NCBI GenBank assembly: GCA_934359255.1
Contig: CAKRLG010000011.1
Location: 11,583 to 75,582, forward strand
From: an uncultured Ruminococcus sp.
GTDB taxonomy: Bacteria; Bacillota; Clostridia; Lachnospirales; Lachnospiraceae
Reading direction: 5' to 3'
Length of the DNA stretch: 64,000 nt
Shown here: piece by piece, positions 16,670 to 25,714 of the stretch
Position numbering within the stretch: the first letter of the stretch is position 1
How the letters are laid out: each line of letters starts with the position of its first letter
Position numbers and translations under genes: made by a program
The notes under the pieces: generated by a model
Databases searched by the model: none
What the model was told of the DNA's origin: nothing
What the model saw: the letters and a program-made list of their open reading frames with translations, nothing else

Positions 16670-18906
16670 ATGAGAAAAGAAAGGGAGTGTTGAAAGCTGT
16701 CGGACTGGCAGTGCTTTTGGCGAGTGCACAGATCCTGTTAAAAGAGGACGGAAAAGTATTTGCTGTCTGGTGGCTGGCCATACTGCTGCTTGGATGGTGC
16801 AGTTTTCCGCTTTGCCAGTATCTTTTTGCCGGATTTCGGGACAGAGGATATCTGGTGGCAAAGATATTCGGTATTGCCGGTGCGGGATTTCTGATGTGGC
16901 TGGGAGCAAGTACGGGAATTGTACCGTTTACACATGTTAGCTGTCTTGTAAGTGCAGGTGTGCTGGCAGCCGTCTGCTGGGGTGTCTGGATTGCGTTAAA
17001 GAAACAGAAGATAAAGGACAGAACGTTCTGGAAATTTACAGCAGAATGGTATCAGACAGTGCTGGATGATGAACTGGTATTTATCTTATTCTTCCTTCTG
17101 TGGACCTATGTGGCCGGATTTCGCCCGGCAGCGTATGGAACAGAAAAGTTCATGGACTATGGATTTATGATGGCGATGATGCGCAGTACCACACTTCCGG
17201 CGAAGGATCTGTGGTATGCGGGAGCAAAAATCAACTATTATTATGGCGGACAGTATTTTGCTGTATTTTTAACGAAACTGACTCATACGCAGGTGGCGCA
17301 GACCTACAATCTGATGCGGACACTGGTGGCAGGGTTTTGTTTCGCCGTTCCGTTTGCTCTGGTACGCCAGATGGTACTTGACAGTTGGAAAAGAGAAAAA
17401 CCGGCACTGCTTGGCGGTGTCCTTGCAGGGGCGGGGGTATCTCTTGCCGGAAATATGCATTATGTGGTGATCGGAAAACTTCTTCCGTGGATCCGGGAGA
17501 TCTTTCATCTGCCAAAAGGGGATTATACTTACTGGTTTCCGAATTCCACCCGTTATATCGGCTATTATCCGGCGGGAAATGACAAAACGATTCATGAATT
17601 TCCTTCCTACTCTTTTGTTTTAGGTGACTTACATGCCCATGTGGTCAATCTGATGTTTGTGGTGGCACTGATCAGTCTGGTTTATGCGATGATACAACAT
17701 TACAGCGGAAAAAATGCCCTGCAGGCGGAGGTGACAGGAAACAGGAATTTTTGCAAAAACCAGGTGGCGGCAGCTCTGACAGATCCCTACGTGCTGGTGT
17801 TTGCCTTTCTGATCGGTATGTTTCACTGGACGAATTACTGGGATTTTGTCATTTACTATGTGATGGGTGGTATGGGAGTGATCTGGTGCAACTTCCAGAA
17901 ATATAAAGAACTGGAAAAACCGCATCGTATGAGAATGACGGCGGGAATCAGCCTGCTTCATGGGGTATGGGTATTCTTACTGGCAGCCATAACCGCACTG
18001 CCGTTTACTTTGCGGTTTCAGAGCATGGTCAGTGAAGTGGCACTTGCGCAGAACCATTCCAGACCATATCAGTACTGGCTGATCTGGGGACTTCCGGTTA
18101 TCGGAGCAGTGCTTTTTTTCTGGTGTGTGAAACGGGAAGGTGTGAAAAAAGCGGACAATTTCGGTGTGTTGCTGGGAATCTCGGCTCTGGGGCTGATCGT
18201 GATCCCGGAGGTCGTTTATGTGAGAGATATCTATGAAAAAGAATACGCCAGATCCAATACAATGTTCAAATTAACCTATCAGGCATTTACGATGTTTGGA
18301 ATCTTATTAGGGTATGCACTGATCCGTCTGTGGATGGAGAAGAGGCATGTGATACGAAAAATTCTGACCAGCGTGGTGTTTGCCTGTTTTGTGGGCTGTT
18401 GTTTTTATACGGTAACTGCTGTGCATGCATGGTTTGGTCAGGTATGGGATCCGGCGCAGTATCAGGGACTGGATGCTACCGCATATCTTGAGACAACCTT
18501 TCCGGAAGATGCTGCGGCGATCCGTTGGCTCAATGAACATGTTACCGGCGATCCGGTGGTTCTCGAAGCAAATGGAGACAGTTACAGTGACTATGAACGG
18601 GTGTCCGCAATGACGGGACTTCCCACAGTGCTGGGCTGGTATGTCCATGAATGGCTGTGGCGAGGCGATACCGGGGCACTGAATGAGCGCGCACAGGAGA
18701 TAGAGGCTGTCTATACCTCGACGAACCAGGAAGAAGTAAAGAAACTGTTAGAAAAATATCAGGTCAGGTATATTTTTGTGGGCGCGAGAGAACGGGAAAA
18801 ATATGCGGCACTGAACGAATCCATGTTGCAGTCGCTGGGAAATATTGTATTTTCCGACGAACAAAGCCAGACTTATGTGCTGCAGGTTGCATTTTCGGGG
18901 CAGTAG
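16666..18906 (+). CDS. DUF2298 (YYY) multi-pass membrane protein, probable GT-C-type glycosyltransferase
   Basis: 746 residues with many hydrophobic helices over about 1-590 and a soluble C-terminal tail of about 150 residues. DUF2298 marks are YYYGGQYFAVFL, MDYGFMMAMMRS, FPSYSFVLGDLHAHV and ARSNTMFKLTYQAF. The Asp/Glu-bearing first extracytoplasmic loop and the topology suggest a lipid-sugar dependent GT-C enzyme (inference); its acceptor is unknown. The start GTG 16666 overlaps the GT2 stop (GTGA) and has GGGGAGG 9 nt upstream. The open frame also has a GTG at 16648 that coincides with the ribosome site. Confidence 0.8.
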   Translation: MNEKRKGVLKAVGLAVLLASAQILLKEDGKVFAVWWLAILLLGWCSFPLCQYLFAGFRDRGYLVAKIFGIAGAGFLMWLGASTGIVPFTHVSCLVSAGVLAAVCWGVWIALKKQKIKDRTFWKFTAEWYQTVLDDELVFILFFLLWTYVAGFRPAAYGTEKFMDYGFMMAMMRSTTLPAKDLWYAGAKINYYYGGQYFAVFLTKLTHTQVAQTYNLMRTLVAGFCFAVPFALVRQMVLDSWKREKPALLGGVLAGAGVSLAGNMHYVVIGKLLPWIREIFHLPKGDYTYWFPNSTRYIGYYPAGNDKTIHEFPSYSFVLGDLHAHVVNLMFVVALISLVYAMIQHYSGKNALQAEVTGNRNFCKNQVAAALTDPYVLVFAFLIGMFHWTNYWDFVIYYVMGGMGVIWCNFQKYKELEKPHRMRMTAGISLLHGVWVFLLAAITALPFTLRFQSMVSEVALAQNHSRPYQYWLIWGLPVIGAVLFFWCVKREGVKKADNFGVLLGISALGLIVIPEVVYVRDIYEKEYARSNTMFKLTYQAFTMFGILLGYALIRLWMEKRHVIRKILTSVVFACFVGCCFYTVTAVHAWFGQVWDPAQYQGLDATAYLETTFPEDAAAIRWLNEHVTGDPVVLEANGDSYSDYERVSAMTGLPTVLGWYVHEWLWRGDTGALNERAQEIEAVYTSTNQEEVKKLLEKYQVRYIFVGAREREKYAALNESMLQSLGNIVFSDEQSQTYVLQVAFSGQ

Positions 18907-18961
18907 GCTATAATAAAAAGGATCCAAAATACGCGGTACACCCGACAGGGAGGACCAGCGG

Positions 18962-20188
18962 ATGAGAAGAAAGGACGGACAATCTATGTTGAAAGGAAAA
19001 ACAGTGGTTTTGGCGGTAAGCGGAAGTATTGCAGCATATAAGATCGCTTCCCTGGCGAGTGCCCTTGGCAAACTTCACGCTGACGTGCAGGTGCTGATGA
19101 CACAAAATGCCACTAATTTTATCAATCCCATCACCTTTGAGACTTTAACAGGAAATAAGTGTCTGGTGGACACGTTTGACCGGAATTTTCAGTATTCGGT
19201 AGAACATGTGGCACTGGCAAAGCGGGCTGACGTGGTTCTGGTAGCACCGGCTTCTGCCAACGTGATCGGAAAAATTGCCAATGGAATCGCAGATGATATG
19301 CTGACAACAACAGTGATGGCATGCAAATGCAAAAAAATCATTTCTCCTGCGATGAATACGCAGATGTTTGAAAATCCAATTGTGCAGGATAATCTGAAAA
19401 AGCTGGAACACTATGGATATGAAGTGATTCAGCCGGCAGTCGGACTTCTGGCATGTAAAGATGTGGGCAAAGGAAAGATGCCGGAGCCTGAGACTCTGCT
19501 CGAATACATTTTACGGGAAGTGGCTTATGAAAAAGATCTGAAAGGCAAAAAAATCCTTGTGACAGCAGGACCGACCCAGGAATCGATCGATCCGGTGCGG
19601 TATCTGACGAATCACTCCAGCGGAAAAATGGGGTATGCGATTGCAAAAGTCTGCAGTATGCGAGGTGCGGATGTGACGCTGGTCAGTGGTAAAACTGCCA
19701 TAAAACCACCGCTCTTTGTAGATGTGGTGCCGGTTACAACCGCGAGAGAGATGTATGAGGCGGTGACCGGAAGTTTTGACCGGCAGGACATCGTGATCAA
19801 GGCGGCGGCCGTGGCAGATTATCGTCCGAAAACGATCAGTGAGCAGAAAGTGAAGAAAGCGGACGGAGAACTCTCTATCGAGATGGAACGGACGGATGAT
19901 ATTCTGAAATATCTGGGTGAACATAAGAGGTCGAATCAGTTTCTGTGCGGATTTTCCATGGAGACGGAGCATATGCTGGAAAATTCCAGAAAGAAATTGA
20001 AGAAAAAGAATCTGGATATGATCGTGGCAAATAATGTGAAAGTGGAAGGTGCCGGATTTGCCGGAGATACCAATATTGTAACACTGATCACCAGAGATGA
20101 TGAAACACAGCTTCCGTTGTTAAGCAAGGAAGAAACGGCAGTGGAGATTATGAATAAGATTCTGGAACAGACAGAGAAACAGTTATAA
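18962..20188 (+). CDS. coaBC: Bifunctional phosphopantothenoylcysteine decarboxylase / phosphopantothenate-cysteine ligase
   Basis: 408 residues, full length. The CoaC half is an FMN flavoprotein (AVSGSIAAYKIASL, APASANVIGKIANGIADD, and PAMNTQMFENP with the PxMNxxMW-like motif). The CoaB half starts near residue 188 with KILVTAGPTQESIDPVR and has SSGKMG and KAAAVADYRP. Together they make 4'-phosphopantetheine from phosphopantothenate and cysteine. ATG 18962 has GGGAGG 8 nt upstream; ATG 18986 gives the more usual N-terminus (MLKGKTVV) and cannot be excluded. It is followed after 11 bp by coaX, so two coenzyme A steps are in one operon. Confidence 0.96.
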   Translation: MRRKDGQSMLKGKTVVLAVSGSIAAYKIASLASALGKLHADVQVLMTQNATNFINPITFETLTGNKCLVDTFDRNFQYSVEHVALAKRADVVLVAPASANVIGKIANGIADDMLTTTVMACKCKKIISPAMNTQMFENPIVQDNLKKLEHYGYEVIQPAVGLLACKDVGKGKMPEPETLLEYILREVAYEKDLKGKKILVTAGPTQESIDPVRYLTNHSSGKMGYAIAKVCSMRGADVTLVSGKTAIKPPLFVDVVPVTTAREMYEAVTGSFDRQDIVIKAAAVADYRPKTISEQKVKKADGELSIEMERTDDILKYLGEHKRSNQFLCGFSMETEHMLENSRKKLKKKNLDMIVANNVKVEGAGFAGDTNIVTLITRDDETQLPLLSKEETAVEIMNKILEQTEKQL

Positions 20189-20199
20189 GGGAGAGAATT

Positions 20200-20964
20200 A
20201 TGATATTAGCTATTGATATCGGAAATACCAACATCGTAGTGGGATGTATCGACGAACAGAAGACCTATTTTATCGAGCGGGTTTCCACAGACAGAAGCAA
20301 GACAGAACTGGAATATGCCATTGTGATCAAAAATGTACTGGATATTTTTAAGATGTCTCCGAAAGAACTTGAAGGTGGTATCGTGTGTTCTGTTGTACCA
20401 CAGATTACACAGATCGTAAAACTGGCAGCTGAAAAAATACTGAAAAAAGAAGTAATGGTGCTTGGTCCTGGAATTAAAACCGGCATGAATATTCTGATGG
20501 ACAACCCGGCACAGGTGGGAAGTGATCTGATTGCAGATGCAGTGGGAGCCATCAGAGAATACAAACCACCGATGATCATCTTTGATATGGGAACTGCGAC
20601 AACGGTTTGTGTAGTCGACAGAAAGAAAAATTATATCGGCGGCATGATTCTTCCTGGTGTGCGGACTTCTCTGGATGCACTGACGGCGAGAGCTGCGCAG
20701 CTTTCCGGCATCGATCTGGAAGCACCGAAACGGGTGATCGGGAAAAATACCATTGAATGTATGAAGAGCGGCATCGTCTACAGTAATGCGGCACTGATCG
20801 ACGGTGTGATCCTTCGGATGGAAGAAGAACTGGGTGAAAAAGCAACAGTGATCGCTACCGGAGGTCTGGCAAAGAGTATTGTTCCATATTGCAAAGAAGA
20901 AGTGATCCTGGATGATGATCTGCTGTTAAAGGGACTTCTTTGTGTGTATAAGAAAAACAGCTGA
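20200..20964 (+). CDS. coaX: Type III pantothenate kinase
   Basis: 254 residues. N-terminal DIGNTNIVVG is the ATP-binding phosphate-1 motif, VGSDLIADAVGA and IFDMGTATTVCVVD the substrate and phosphate-2 motifs, and GGMILPGVRTSLDAL the conserved central stretch. It phosphorylates pantothenate, the first step of coenzyme A synthesis, and is not feedback inhibited by CoA in characterised members. GGGAGAG precedes the ATG. Confidence 0.96.
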   Translation: MILAIDIGNTNIVVGCIDEQKTYFIERVSTDRSKTELEYAIVIKNVLDIFKMSPKELEGGIVCSVVPQITQIVKLAAEKILKKEVMVLGPGIKTGMNILMDNPAQVGSDLIADAVGAIREYKPPMIIFDMGTATTVCVVDRKKNYIGGMILPGVRTSLDALTARAAQLSGIDLEAPKRVIGKNTIECMKSGIVYSNAALIDGVILRMEEELGEKATVIATGGLAKSIVPYCKEEVILDDDLLLKGLLCVYKKNS

Positions 20965-21053
20965 AATTATATAATTCAGTGAGGGACATTATCAGTGAAC
21001 AGTAACATAATTCCATCACAGGCTAGAGCCTTTTTCAGACACGCTCTAGAAAG

Positions 21054-21085
21054 AAAAAGGGGAAATGGTTGCATTTCCCCTTTTT
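21054..21085 (+). terminator. Terminator of coaBC-coaX
   Basis: Perfect 14-bp arms AAAAAGGGGAAATG (21054-21067) / CATTTCCCCTTTTT (21072-21085) with loop GTTG. A second hairpin CTAGAGC/GCTCTAG lies just upstream (about 21023-21050). No SAM riboswitch is visible before metY. Confidence 0.88.
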
Positions 21086-21134
21086 ATCGTCTACAATAAA
21101 ACCATAAAACCCTAAGGAAAAGAGGAATTATTTT

Positions 21135-22412
21135 ATGGAACTGAAAAAAGATACCATTTGTGTCCAGGGAGGATGGCAGCCGAAGAACGGAGAACCGAGA
21201 GTACTGCCGATTTATCAGAGCACTACGTTCCGCTATGAGACAAGCGAAGAGATGGGAAAACTGTTTGATCTGGAGAAAGAAGGATACTTTTACTCCCGTC
21301 TGCAGAATCCAACCTGCGATATTGTAGCGCAGAAAATCTGTGATCTTGAAGGGGGCGTGGCAGCTATGCTTACCTCTTCCGGTCAGGCAGCTACGATGCT
21401 TGCGGTAACTAATATCTGTGAGGCAGGAGATCATATTATCTGTGCAGCAAAAATCTATGGCGGAACTTCTAATCTGTTAGCTGTTACCCTGCATCGTTTC
21501 GGAGTGGAAGTAGATCTGGTGGATCAGGATCTGCCGGAAGAAGAACTGGAAAAATACTTTAAACCGAATACAAAAGCAGTATTTGCCGAGACAATTTCCA
21601 ACCCGGCAGGTGTTGTACTGGATATTGCAAAATTCGTGAATCTTGCACACAGCCATGGGGTACCGATGATCTGTGATAATACCTTCGCAACACCGATCAA
21701 CTGTCAGCCATTTCAATTTGGTGTGGATATCGTCACACATTCCACAACAAAATACATGGACGGACATGCCATGGCGCTGGGTGGCTGTATCGTGGACAGT
21801 GGAAATTTTGACTGGGAAGCACACAAAGAAAAATTTCCGGGTCTGACTACGCCGGATGAATCGTATCATGGTGTTATCTACACACAGAAATTCGGGAAAA
21901 AAGCCTATATCCAGAAAGCGGTAGCACAGCTGATGCGAGATATGGGTGCCTGCCAGTCTCCGATGAATGCATTTCTGACCAATGTAGGTCTGGAAACATT
22001 GCACCTGAGAGTACCGCGGCACTGTGAGAATGCATTAAAGATCGCGAAATTCCTGGAAAATCATGAAAAAGTGGCATGGGTGGAATATGCAGGGCTGGAA
22101 AGCAGCAAATACCACCAGCTGGCAGAAAAATATATGCCAAATGGTGTCTGTGGTGTACTCTGTTTCGGTCCGAAAGGAGGAAAAGAAGGTGCAATGCGTT
22201 TTACCAATGCACTGAAACTGATCGCAATCGTAACTCATGTAGCAGATGCCCGTACCTGCGTTCTGCATCCGGCAAGCCATACACACAGACAGCTGAACGA
22301 AGAACAGCTGATCGAGGCAGGTGTCCTTCCGGATCTGATCCGACTCTCTGTTGGTATTGAAGATGTGAATGATTTGATTGCAGACCTTGCACAGGCACTC
22401 GAAGCGGTGTAA
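21135..22412 (+). CDS. metY: O-acetylhomoserine aminocarboxypropyltransferase (O-acetylhomoserine sulfhydrylase)
   Basis: 425 residues, Cys/Met-metabolism PLP family. The Schiff-base Lys is Lys206 in THSTTKYMDGHAM; FYSRLQNPT, LTSSGQAATM and ICDNTFATP are typical. It makes homocysteine directly from O-acetylhomoserine and sulfide. This matches MetA at 42859, which carries the acetyl-CoA-specifying Glu111. It is monocistronic. A related role as cysteine synthase from O-acetylserine is possible. Confidence 0.94.
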   Translation: MELKKDTICVQGGWQPKNGEPRVLPIYQSTTFRYETSEEMGKLFDLEKEGYFYSRLQNPTCDIVAQKICDLEGGVAAMLTSSGQAATMLAVTNICEAGDHIICAAKIYGGTSNLLAVTLHRFGVEVDLVDQDLPEEELEKYFKPNTKAVFAETISNPAGVVLDIAKFVNLAHSHGVPMICDNTFATPINCQPFQFGVDIVTHSTTKYMDGHAMALGGCIVDSGNFDWEAHKEKFPGLTTPDESYHGVIYTQKFGKKAYIQKAVAQLMRDMGACQSPMNAFLTNVGLETLHLRVPRHCENALKIAKFLENHEKVAWVEYAGLESSKYHQLAEKYMPNGVCGVLCFGPKGGKEGAMRFTNALKLIAIVTHVADARTCVLHPASHTHRQLNEEQLIEAGVLPDLIRLSVGIEDVNDLIADLAQALEAV

Positions 22413-22474
22413 AATAAAACCAGAATGCTCCGGTACAGGGAAAATGACCGGGGACAGAAAAGGAGAAAGGCATC

Positions 22475-23536
22475 ATGAGTAAAGCACAGGAGCTTATTAA
22501 AAAAGAAGGATTGGTGGGAATGATCATCACCGATCCCTATAACATGAGACACATCAGTGGTTTCCGCGGAGGAGAGGGTGCACTGTACATATCTGCCACC
22601 CAGCAGGTTCTGATCACGGATTCCCGTTATACGGAACAGGCAGAAAAAGAAAGCGATTTTACCATTGTTCAGGAACATCGCGGACATACCAGAGAGCAGA
22701 TTTTTGCGGAGTGTCTGGAAAAAGAAGAAGGCGCACTGGCAATCGGATACGAAGATCAGTCACTGCTTTGCTGTCAGTTCGACAAGATGGAAAAAGCACT
22801 TCCGGTTAAAGAGTGGGTGCCGATGGGTGGAAAAGTGGATGCGCTTCGCAGAATCAAAACTGCAGAAGAAATCGAATATCTGGCACAGGCAGAGCATATC
22901 GGTGATGTTGCATTTTCCAGGATTCTGGATTTTCTGAAACCGGGAGTCAGTGAACTGGAAGTGGCAGCAGAACTGGAATATCAGATGAAAAAAGCAGGAG
23001 CAGAAGATCTCGGATTTAATACCATTATTGCTTCCGGACTGAATTCCTCTATGCCGCATGCGATTCCGGGCAGAAAGAAACTGGAGGCCGGAGACTTTGT
23101 AACGATGGATTTCGGATGCAAGTATGAGGGATACTGTTCTGATATGACAAGAACTGTAGTAATCGGGAAAGCCAATGCTAAACAGAAAGAGATCTACAAC
23201 GTGGTTCTGGAAGCACAACTGGCTGGCCTTGCTGCCGTAAAGGCCGGAAAAACAGGTAAGGAAGTGGACAAAGCTGCCAGAGATATCATTACAAAAGCAG
23301 GTTACGGTGACTGCTTTGGACACAGTCTTGGTCACAGCGTTGGTCTGTTTATTCATGAGAAACCAGGTCTTGCTCCGTCTGATGAAACCGTGCTGCAGGC
23401 AGGTATGATCGAAACTGTGGAACCGGGTATCTATGTACCGGGATTCGGTGGTGTTCGTATTGAAGATATGGTACTGGTTACCGAAACAGGTTGCAGAAAC
23501 CTGACTGATTCTCCGAAGGAACTGATTGAGCTGTAA
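22475..23536 (+). CDS. Xaa-Pro peptidase (M24 family)
   Basis: 353 residues. The N-terminal creatinase-like domain (about 1-125; YNMRHISGFRGGEGALYIS) precedes the pita-bread M24B domain. All five metal ligands are present: Asp212 (MDFGC), Asp223 (CSDMT), His287 (LGHSVGL), Glu316 (TVEPGIY) and Glu330 (RIEDM). It is a cytoplasmic aminopeptidase P or prolidase that cleaves peptides before proline; the two cannot be told apart here. A strong terminator follows. Confidence 0.94.
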   Translation: MSKAQELIKKEGLVGMIITDPYNMRHISGFRGGEGALYISATQQVLITDSRYTEQAEKESDFTIVQEHRGHTREQIFAECLEKEEGALAIGYEDQSLLCCQFDKMEKALPVKEWVPMGGKVDALRRIKTAEEIEYLAQAEHIGDVAFSRILDFLKPGVSELEVAAELEYQMKKAGAEDLGFNTIIASGLNSSMPHAIPGRKKLEAGDFVTMDFGCKYEGYCSDMTRTVVIGKANAKQKEIYNVVLEAQLAGLAAVKAGKTGKEVDKAARDIITKAGYGDCFGHSLGHSVGLFIHEKPGLAPSDETVLQAGMIETVEPGIYVPGFGGVRIEDMVLVTETGCRNLTDSPKELIEL

Positions 23537-23595
23537 CATACAGCCTGGTCCAGGAAAGCAGAAGAACAGTAATTAGATAATAAGAATATATGCAT

Positions 23596-23638
23596 AAAAA
23601 GAAGAGGTATCAGTGAAAACTGATACCTCTTCTTTTTT
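23596..23638 (+). terminator. Strong terminator after the Xaa-Pro peptidase
   Basis: 18-bp perfect arms AAAAAGAAGAGGTATCAG (23596-23613) / CTGATACCTCTTCTTTTT with loop TGAAAA. The A-rich left arm could also make it work for the convergent queT gene. Confidence 0.92.
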
Positions 23639-23700
23639 AGCGATCAACGAGCCAAAGTCCGTGCTTGCACGAGAACTTGGCGGCTGCCGCGAAATTTTCA
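23639..23700 (+). repeat. Terminator-adjacent dispersed repeat, copy 3
   Basis: It begins at the end of the terminator T-run and contains AACGAGCCAAAGTCCGTGC, TTGCACGAGAACTTGGCGG and CTGCCGCG, the same order as copies 1 and 2. It ends just before the queT stop codon. Confidence 0.75.
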
Positions 23701-23705
23701 AATAA

Positions 23706-24200
23706 TTATGCAGCTGTGCGGAAAATAGCAGCTCTGTGTTTATCAAGAATTGTATACACAATCATACCAAGGATTCCACAGGAAATCACTTCTCCGATAC
23801 CGACCGTACCCATCAGAAAAGGAATCGGAAGTGGTACCTGATAGCCGTAGTGCAGAACAAAAGGAACGATCAGGATATTGAAAAGGATCGGTGGCAGTGG
23901 AGCCAGGAATTTGTTCCGGTTGCGGAGCAGATAGGTGAAGCAAGCCCCCAGTAAGGTGGCGATACTTCCGAAGATAATATCCGGCAAGATACATCCGCCA
24001 AGAATATTACTGATCAGGCATCCCACGAACAGACCGGGGATAGCGGCAGGCGTAAATACCGGAAGGATGGTCAGTGCCTCTGAGACACGAACCTGTACTT
24101 CTCCATAGGAAAACGGTGCGAGAATTACGGTCAGAACCACATAGATTGCCGCGATCATCGCAGATTGTGCGAGGAACAATGTGTTACTTTGTTTTTTCAT
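23706..24200 (-). CDS. queT: QueT family transporter, ECF S component (queuosine precursor)
   Basis: 164 residues, about five or six membrane helices. The pattern AAIYVVLTVILAPFSYGEVQ, RVSEALTILPVFTPAAIPG and GCLISNILGG fits QueT (PF06177), the substrate-binding S component that works with the shared ECF energy module to import preQ1/preQ0-type queuosine precursors. It is monocistronic on the minus strand, with AAAGGAGAAA before the ATG. It is preceded by a long structured leader (24217-24410) that may regulate it. Confidence 0.88.
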   Translation of the reverse strand: MKKQSNTLFLAQSAMIAAIYVVLTVILAPFSYGEVQVRVSEALTILPVFTPAAIPGLFVGCLISNILGGCILPDIIFGSIATLLGACFTYLLRNRNKFLAPLPPILFNILIVPFVLHYGYQVPLPIPFLMGTVGIGEVISCGILGMIVYTILDKHRAAIFRTAA

Positions 24201-24216
24201 ATTCAGTTTCTCCTTT

Positions 24217-24410
24217 AGTTTTGTTTTACGAGTGGAAGGTCACGAACACTCGATTCATTTTCACGCAGTTTTTAGTCAGACAGACATGGGTACATGGATA
24301 TCTGGCAAATGCCGCGGAGGCATATACTGAAAGTATATGACCTACGCCGGAAATCGGCGGTCAGCCCTGTAAGACCTTGTTTTTATGGGCTTTGCAACAG
24401 GTCAGAATAT
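24217..24410 (-). promoter_or_regulatory. Long structured leader upstream of queT
   Basis: On the minus strand this holds several hairpins in a row: AGCCC/GGGCT, CGCCG-ATTTC-CGGCG, CATATACT-TT-AGTATATG, TGCCTCCGCGGCA, CCATGTACCCATG, and CGAGTG/CACTCG just before the ribosome site. QueT genes in Firmicutes are often controlled by preQ1 riboswitches, so a regulatory leader is expected. I cannot match this sequence to a preQ1-I, -II or -III consensus, and the density of hairpins is also compatible with a dispersed repeat element. Confidence 0.4.
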
Positions 24411-24466
24411 AGCATATCGGCTGACAAAAAGCAAGAGGATTTTATAAGAAAATAAAAGTGAGAAAT

Positions 24467-24493
24467 ACAACTTGTAAAGTTGTGCATACAAGT
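24467..24493 (+). promoter_or_regulatory. Putative AraR operator (autoregulation)
   Basis: Two overlapping palindromes: ACAACTT-GTA-AAGTTGT (24467-24483) and ACTTGTA (24470-24476) / TACAAGT (24487-24493). The TTGTA/TACAA half-sites resemble AraR boxes of Bacillus. It lies about 40 bp before araR; no such site is obvious directly before araA. Confidence 0.55.
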
Positions 24494-24530
24494 TATAAGA
24501 TAAGATACAGGGAAAGAATGAAGGCAGGAG

Positions 24531-25628
24531 GTGTGTATTACGGAGAAAGAGAGAAAATATATGTTCCTGATGGAAGAATTGAAAAGTAAGATTCTTTCCG
24601 GTGAGATCCGACCCGGCGAGAAGCTTCCATCGGAAAATGAACTGGCGCAGGAATATCAGATCAGCCGCCATACAGTGCGAAAAGCACTGGCGATTCTGGC
24701 AACAGGCGGATACATTACAACAGAACATGGCAAAGGAACTTTCTGTTCCGACAGGATGGCGCACCGGAAGAATTCGAAAAATATTGCAGTGGTTACGACT
24801 TATATTTCCGATTACATCTTTCCGCGTCTGATCCAGGGGATGGATCGGGTACTGACGAAACAGGGGTACAGTATCATACTGAAAAATACCGGAAACAGCC
24901 GGCAGAAAGAAGCACAGTGCCTCGAAGACATCCTGACCAAGGATGTGGACGGACTGATCATAGAACCCAGCAAAAGCCAGATTTTGTGCAGAAATATGCC
25001 TCTGTATGAGCAGCTCGACCGCATGGGCATTCCGTATGTCTTTATCCAGGGGAGTTACCTGCAGATGAAAAATAAACCGACGATCCTTCTGGATGATGCG
25101 AAAGGTGCATACCTGTTGACAAAATATCTGATCGATACAGGGCATCGACAGATTGCCGGTGTTTTCAAAGCAGATGACAGCCAGGGGGCAGAACGTCACA
25201 AAGGATATGTCAAAGCACTGCAGGAAGCAGGAATGTCCTATCAGCCGGAATTGGTGGTGTGGTTTCATACCGAAGACCGAAAGGTAAAACCTGCGGTGAT
25301 GGTAGAGATGATGCTGGAGGCGGAACTTCCGATTGATGCAGTGGTCTGCTACAACGACCAGATCGCGGTGGAAGTGATCCGGATGCTGGAACGGATCGGG
25401 AAAAAAGTGCCGGAGGATCTGTCCGTGACCGGTTACGATGATTCGATGATCGCAAGAACCGGTCCGGTGGAATTGACGACGGTGTCTCATCCGCAGGAAA
25501 AACTTGGTGAGATGGCAGCAGAACTTCTGCTGGAACTGCTTCATGGTGTTCCTGCGGAAGAATCAAAAGTCCGCCGCCTGATTGAACCGGAGTTGGTGAT
25601 CCGGAAGTCGTGTATGGAGCGGAAATAA
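24531..25628 (+). CDS. araR: Arabinose operon repressor (GntR HTH fused to LacI-type sensor)
   Basis: 365 residues. A GntR winged helix (about 8-75; LSGEIRPGEKLPSENELA, ISRHTVRKAL, GKGTFC) is followed by a periplasmic-binding-protein-like effector domain (about 85-360; NIAVVTTYISDYIFP, DGLIIEPSKS, VTGYDDSMIA). This fusion is characteristic of AraR, which binds L-arabinose and then leaves DNA. The GTG at 24531 is used as start, with AAGG 6 nt upstream; an ATG at 24561 is an alternative. It is directly upstream of araA in the same direction. Confidence 0.88.
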   Translation: MCITEKERKYMFLMEELKSKILSGEIRPGEKLPSENELAQEYQISRHTVRKALAILATGGYITTEHGKGTFCSDRMAHRKNSKNIAVVTTYISDYIFPRLIQGMDRVLTKQGYSIILKNTGNSRQKEAQCLEDILTKDVDGLIIEPSKSQILCRNMPLYEQLDRMGIPYVFIQGSYLQMKNKPTILLDDAKGAYLLTKYLIDTGHRQIAGVFKADDSQGAERHKGYVKALQEAGMSYQPELVVWFHTEDRKVKPAVMVEMMLEAELPIDAVVCYNDQIAVEVIRMLERIGKKVPEDLSVTGYDDSMIARTGPVELTTVSHPQEKLGEMAAELLLELLHGVPAEESKVRRLIEPELVIRKSCMERK

Positions 25629-25714
25629 GAAAACAACAAAGGAAATCCTGACAGAAGAAAAGCATCAGTAAAAGATAATAAATAAAACATAATAAATAAG
25701 GAGGAATTTTTCAC

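Noticed and set aside
21001..21134. SAM riboswitch upstream of metY
   Set aside because: Only a terminator of the preceding operon and one small hairpin are present; no SAM-I/II core motifs.
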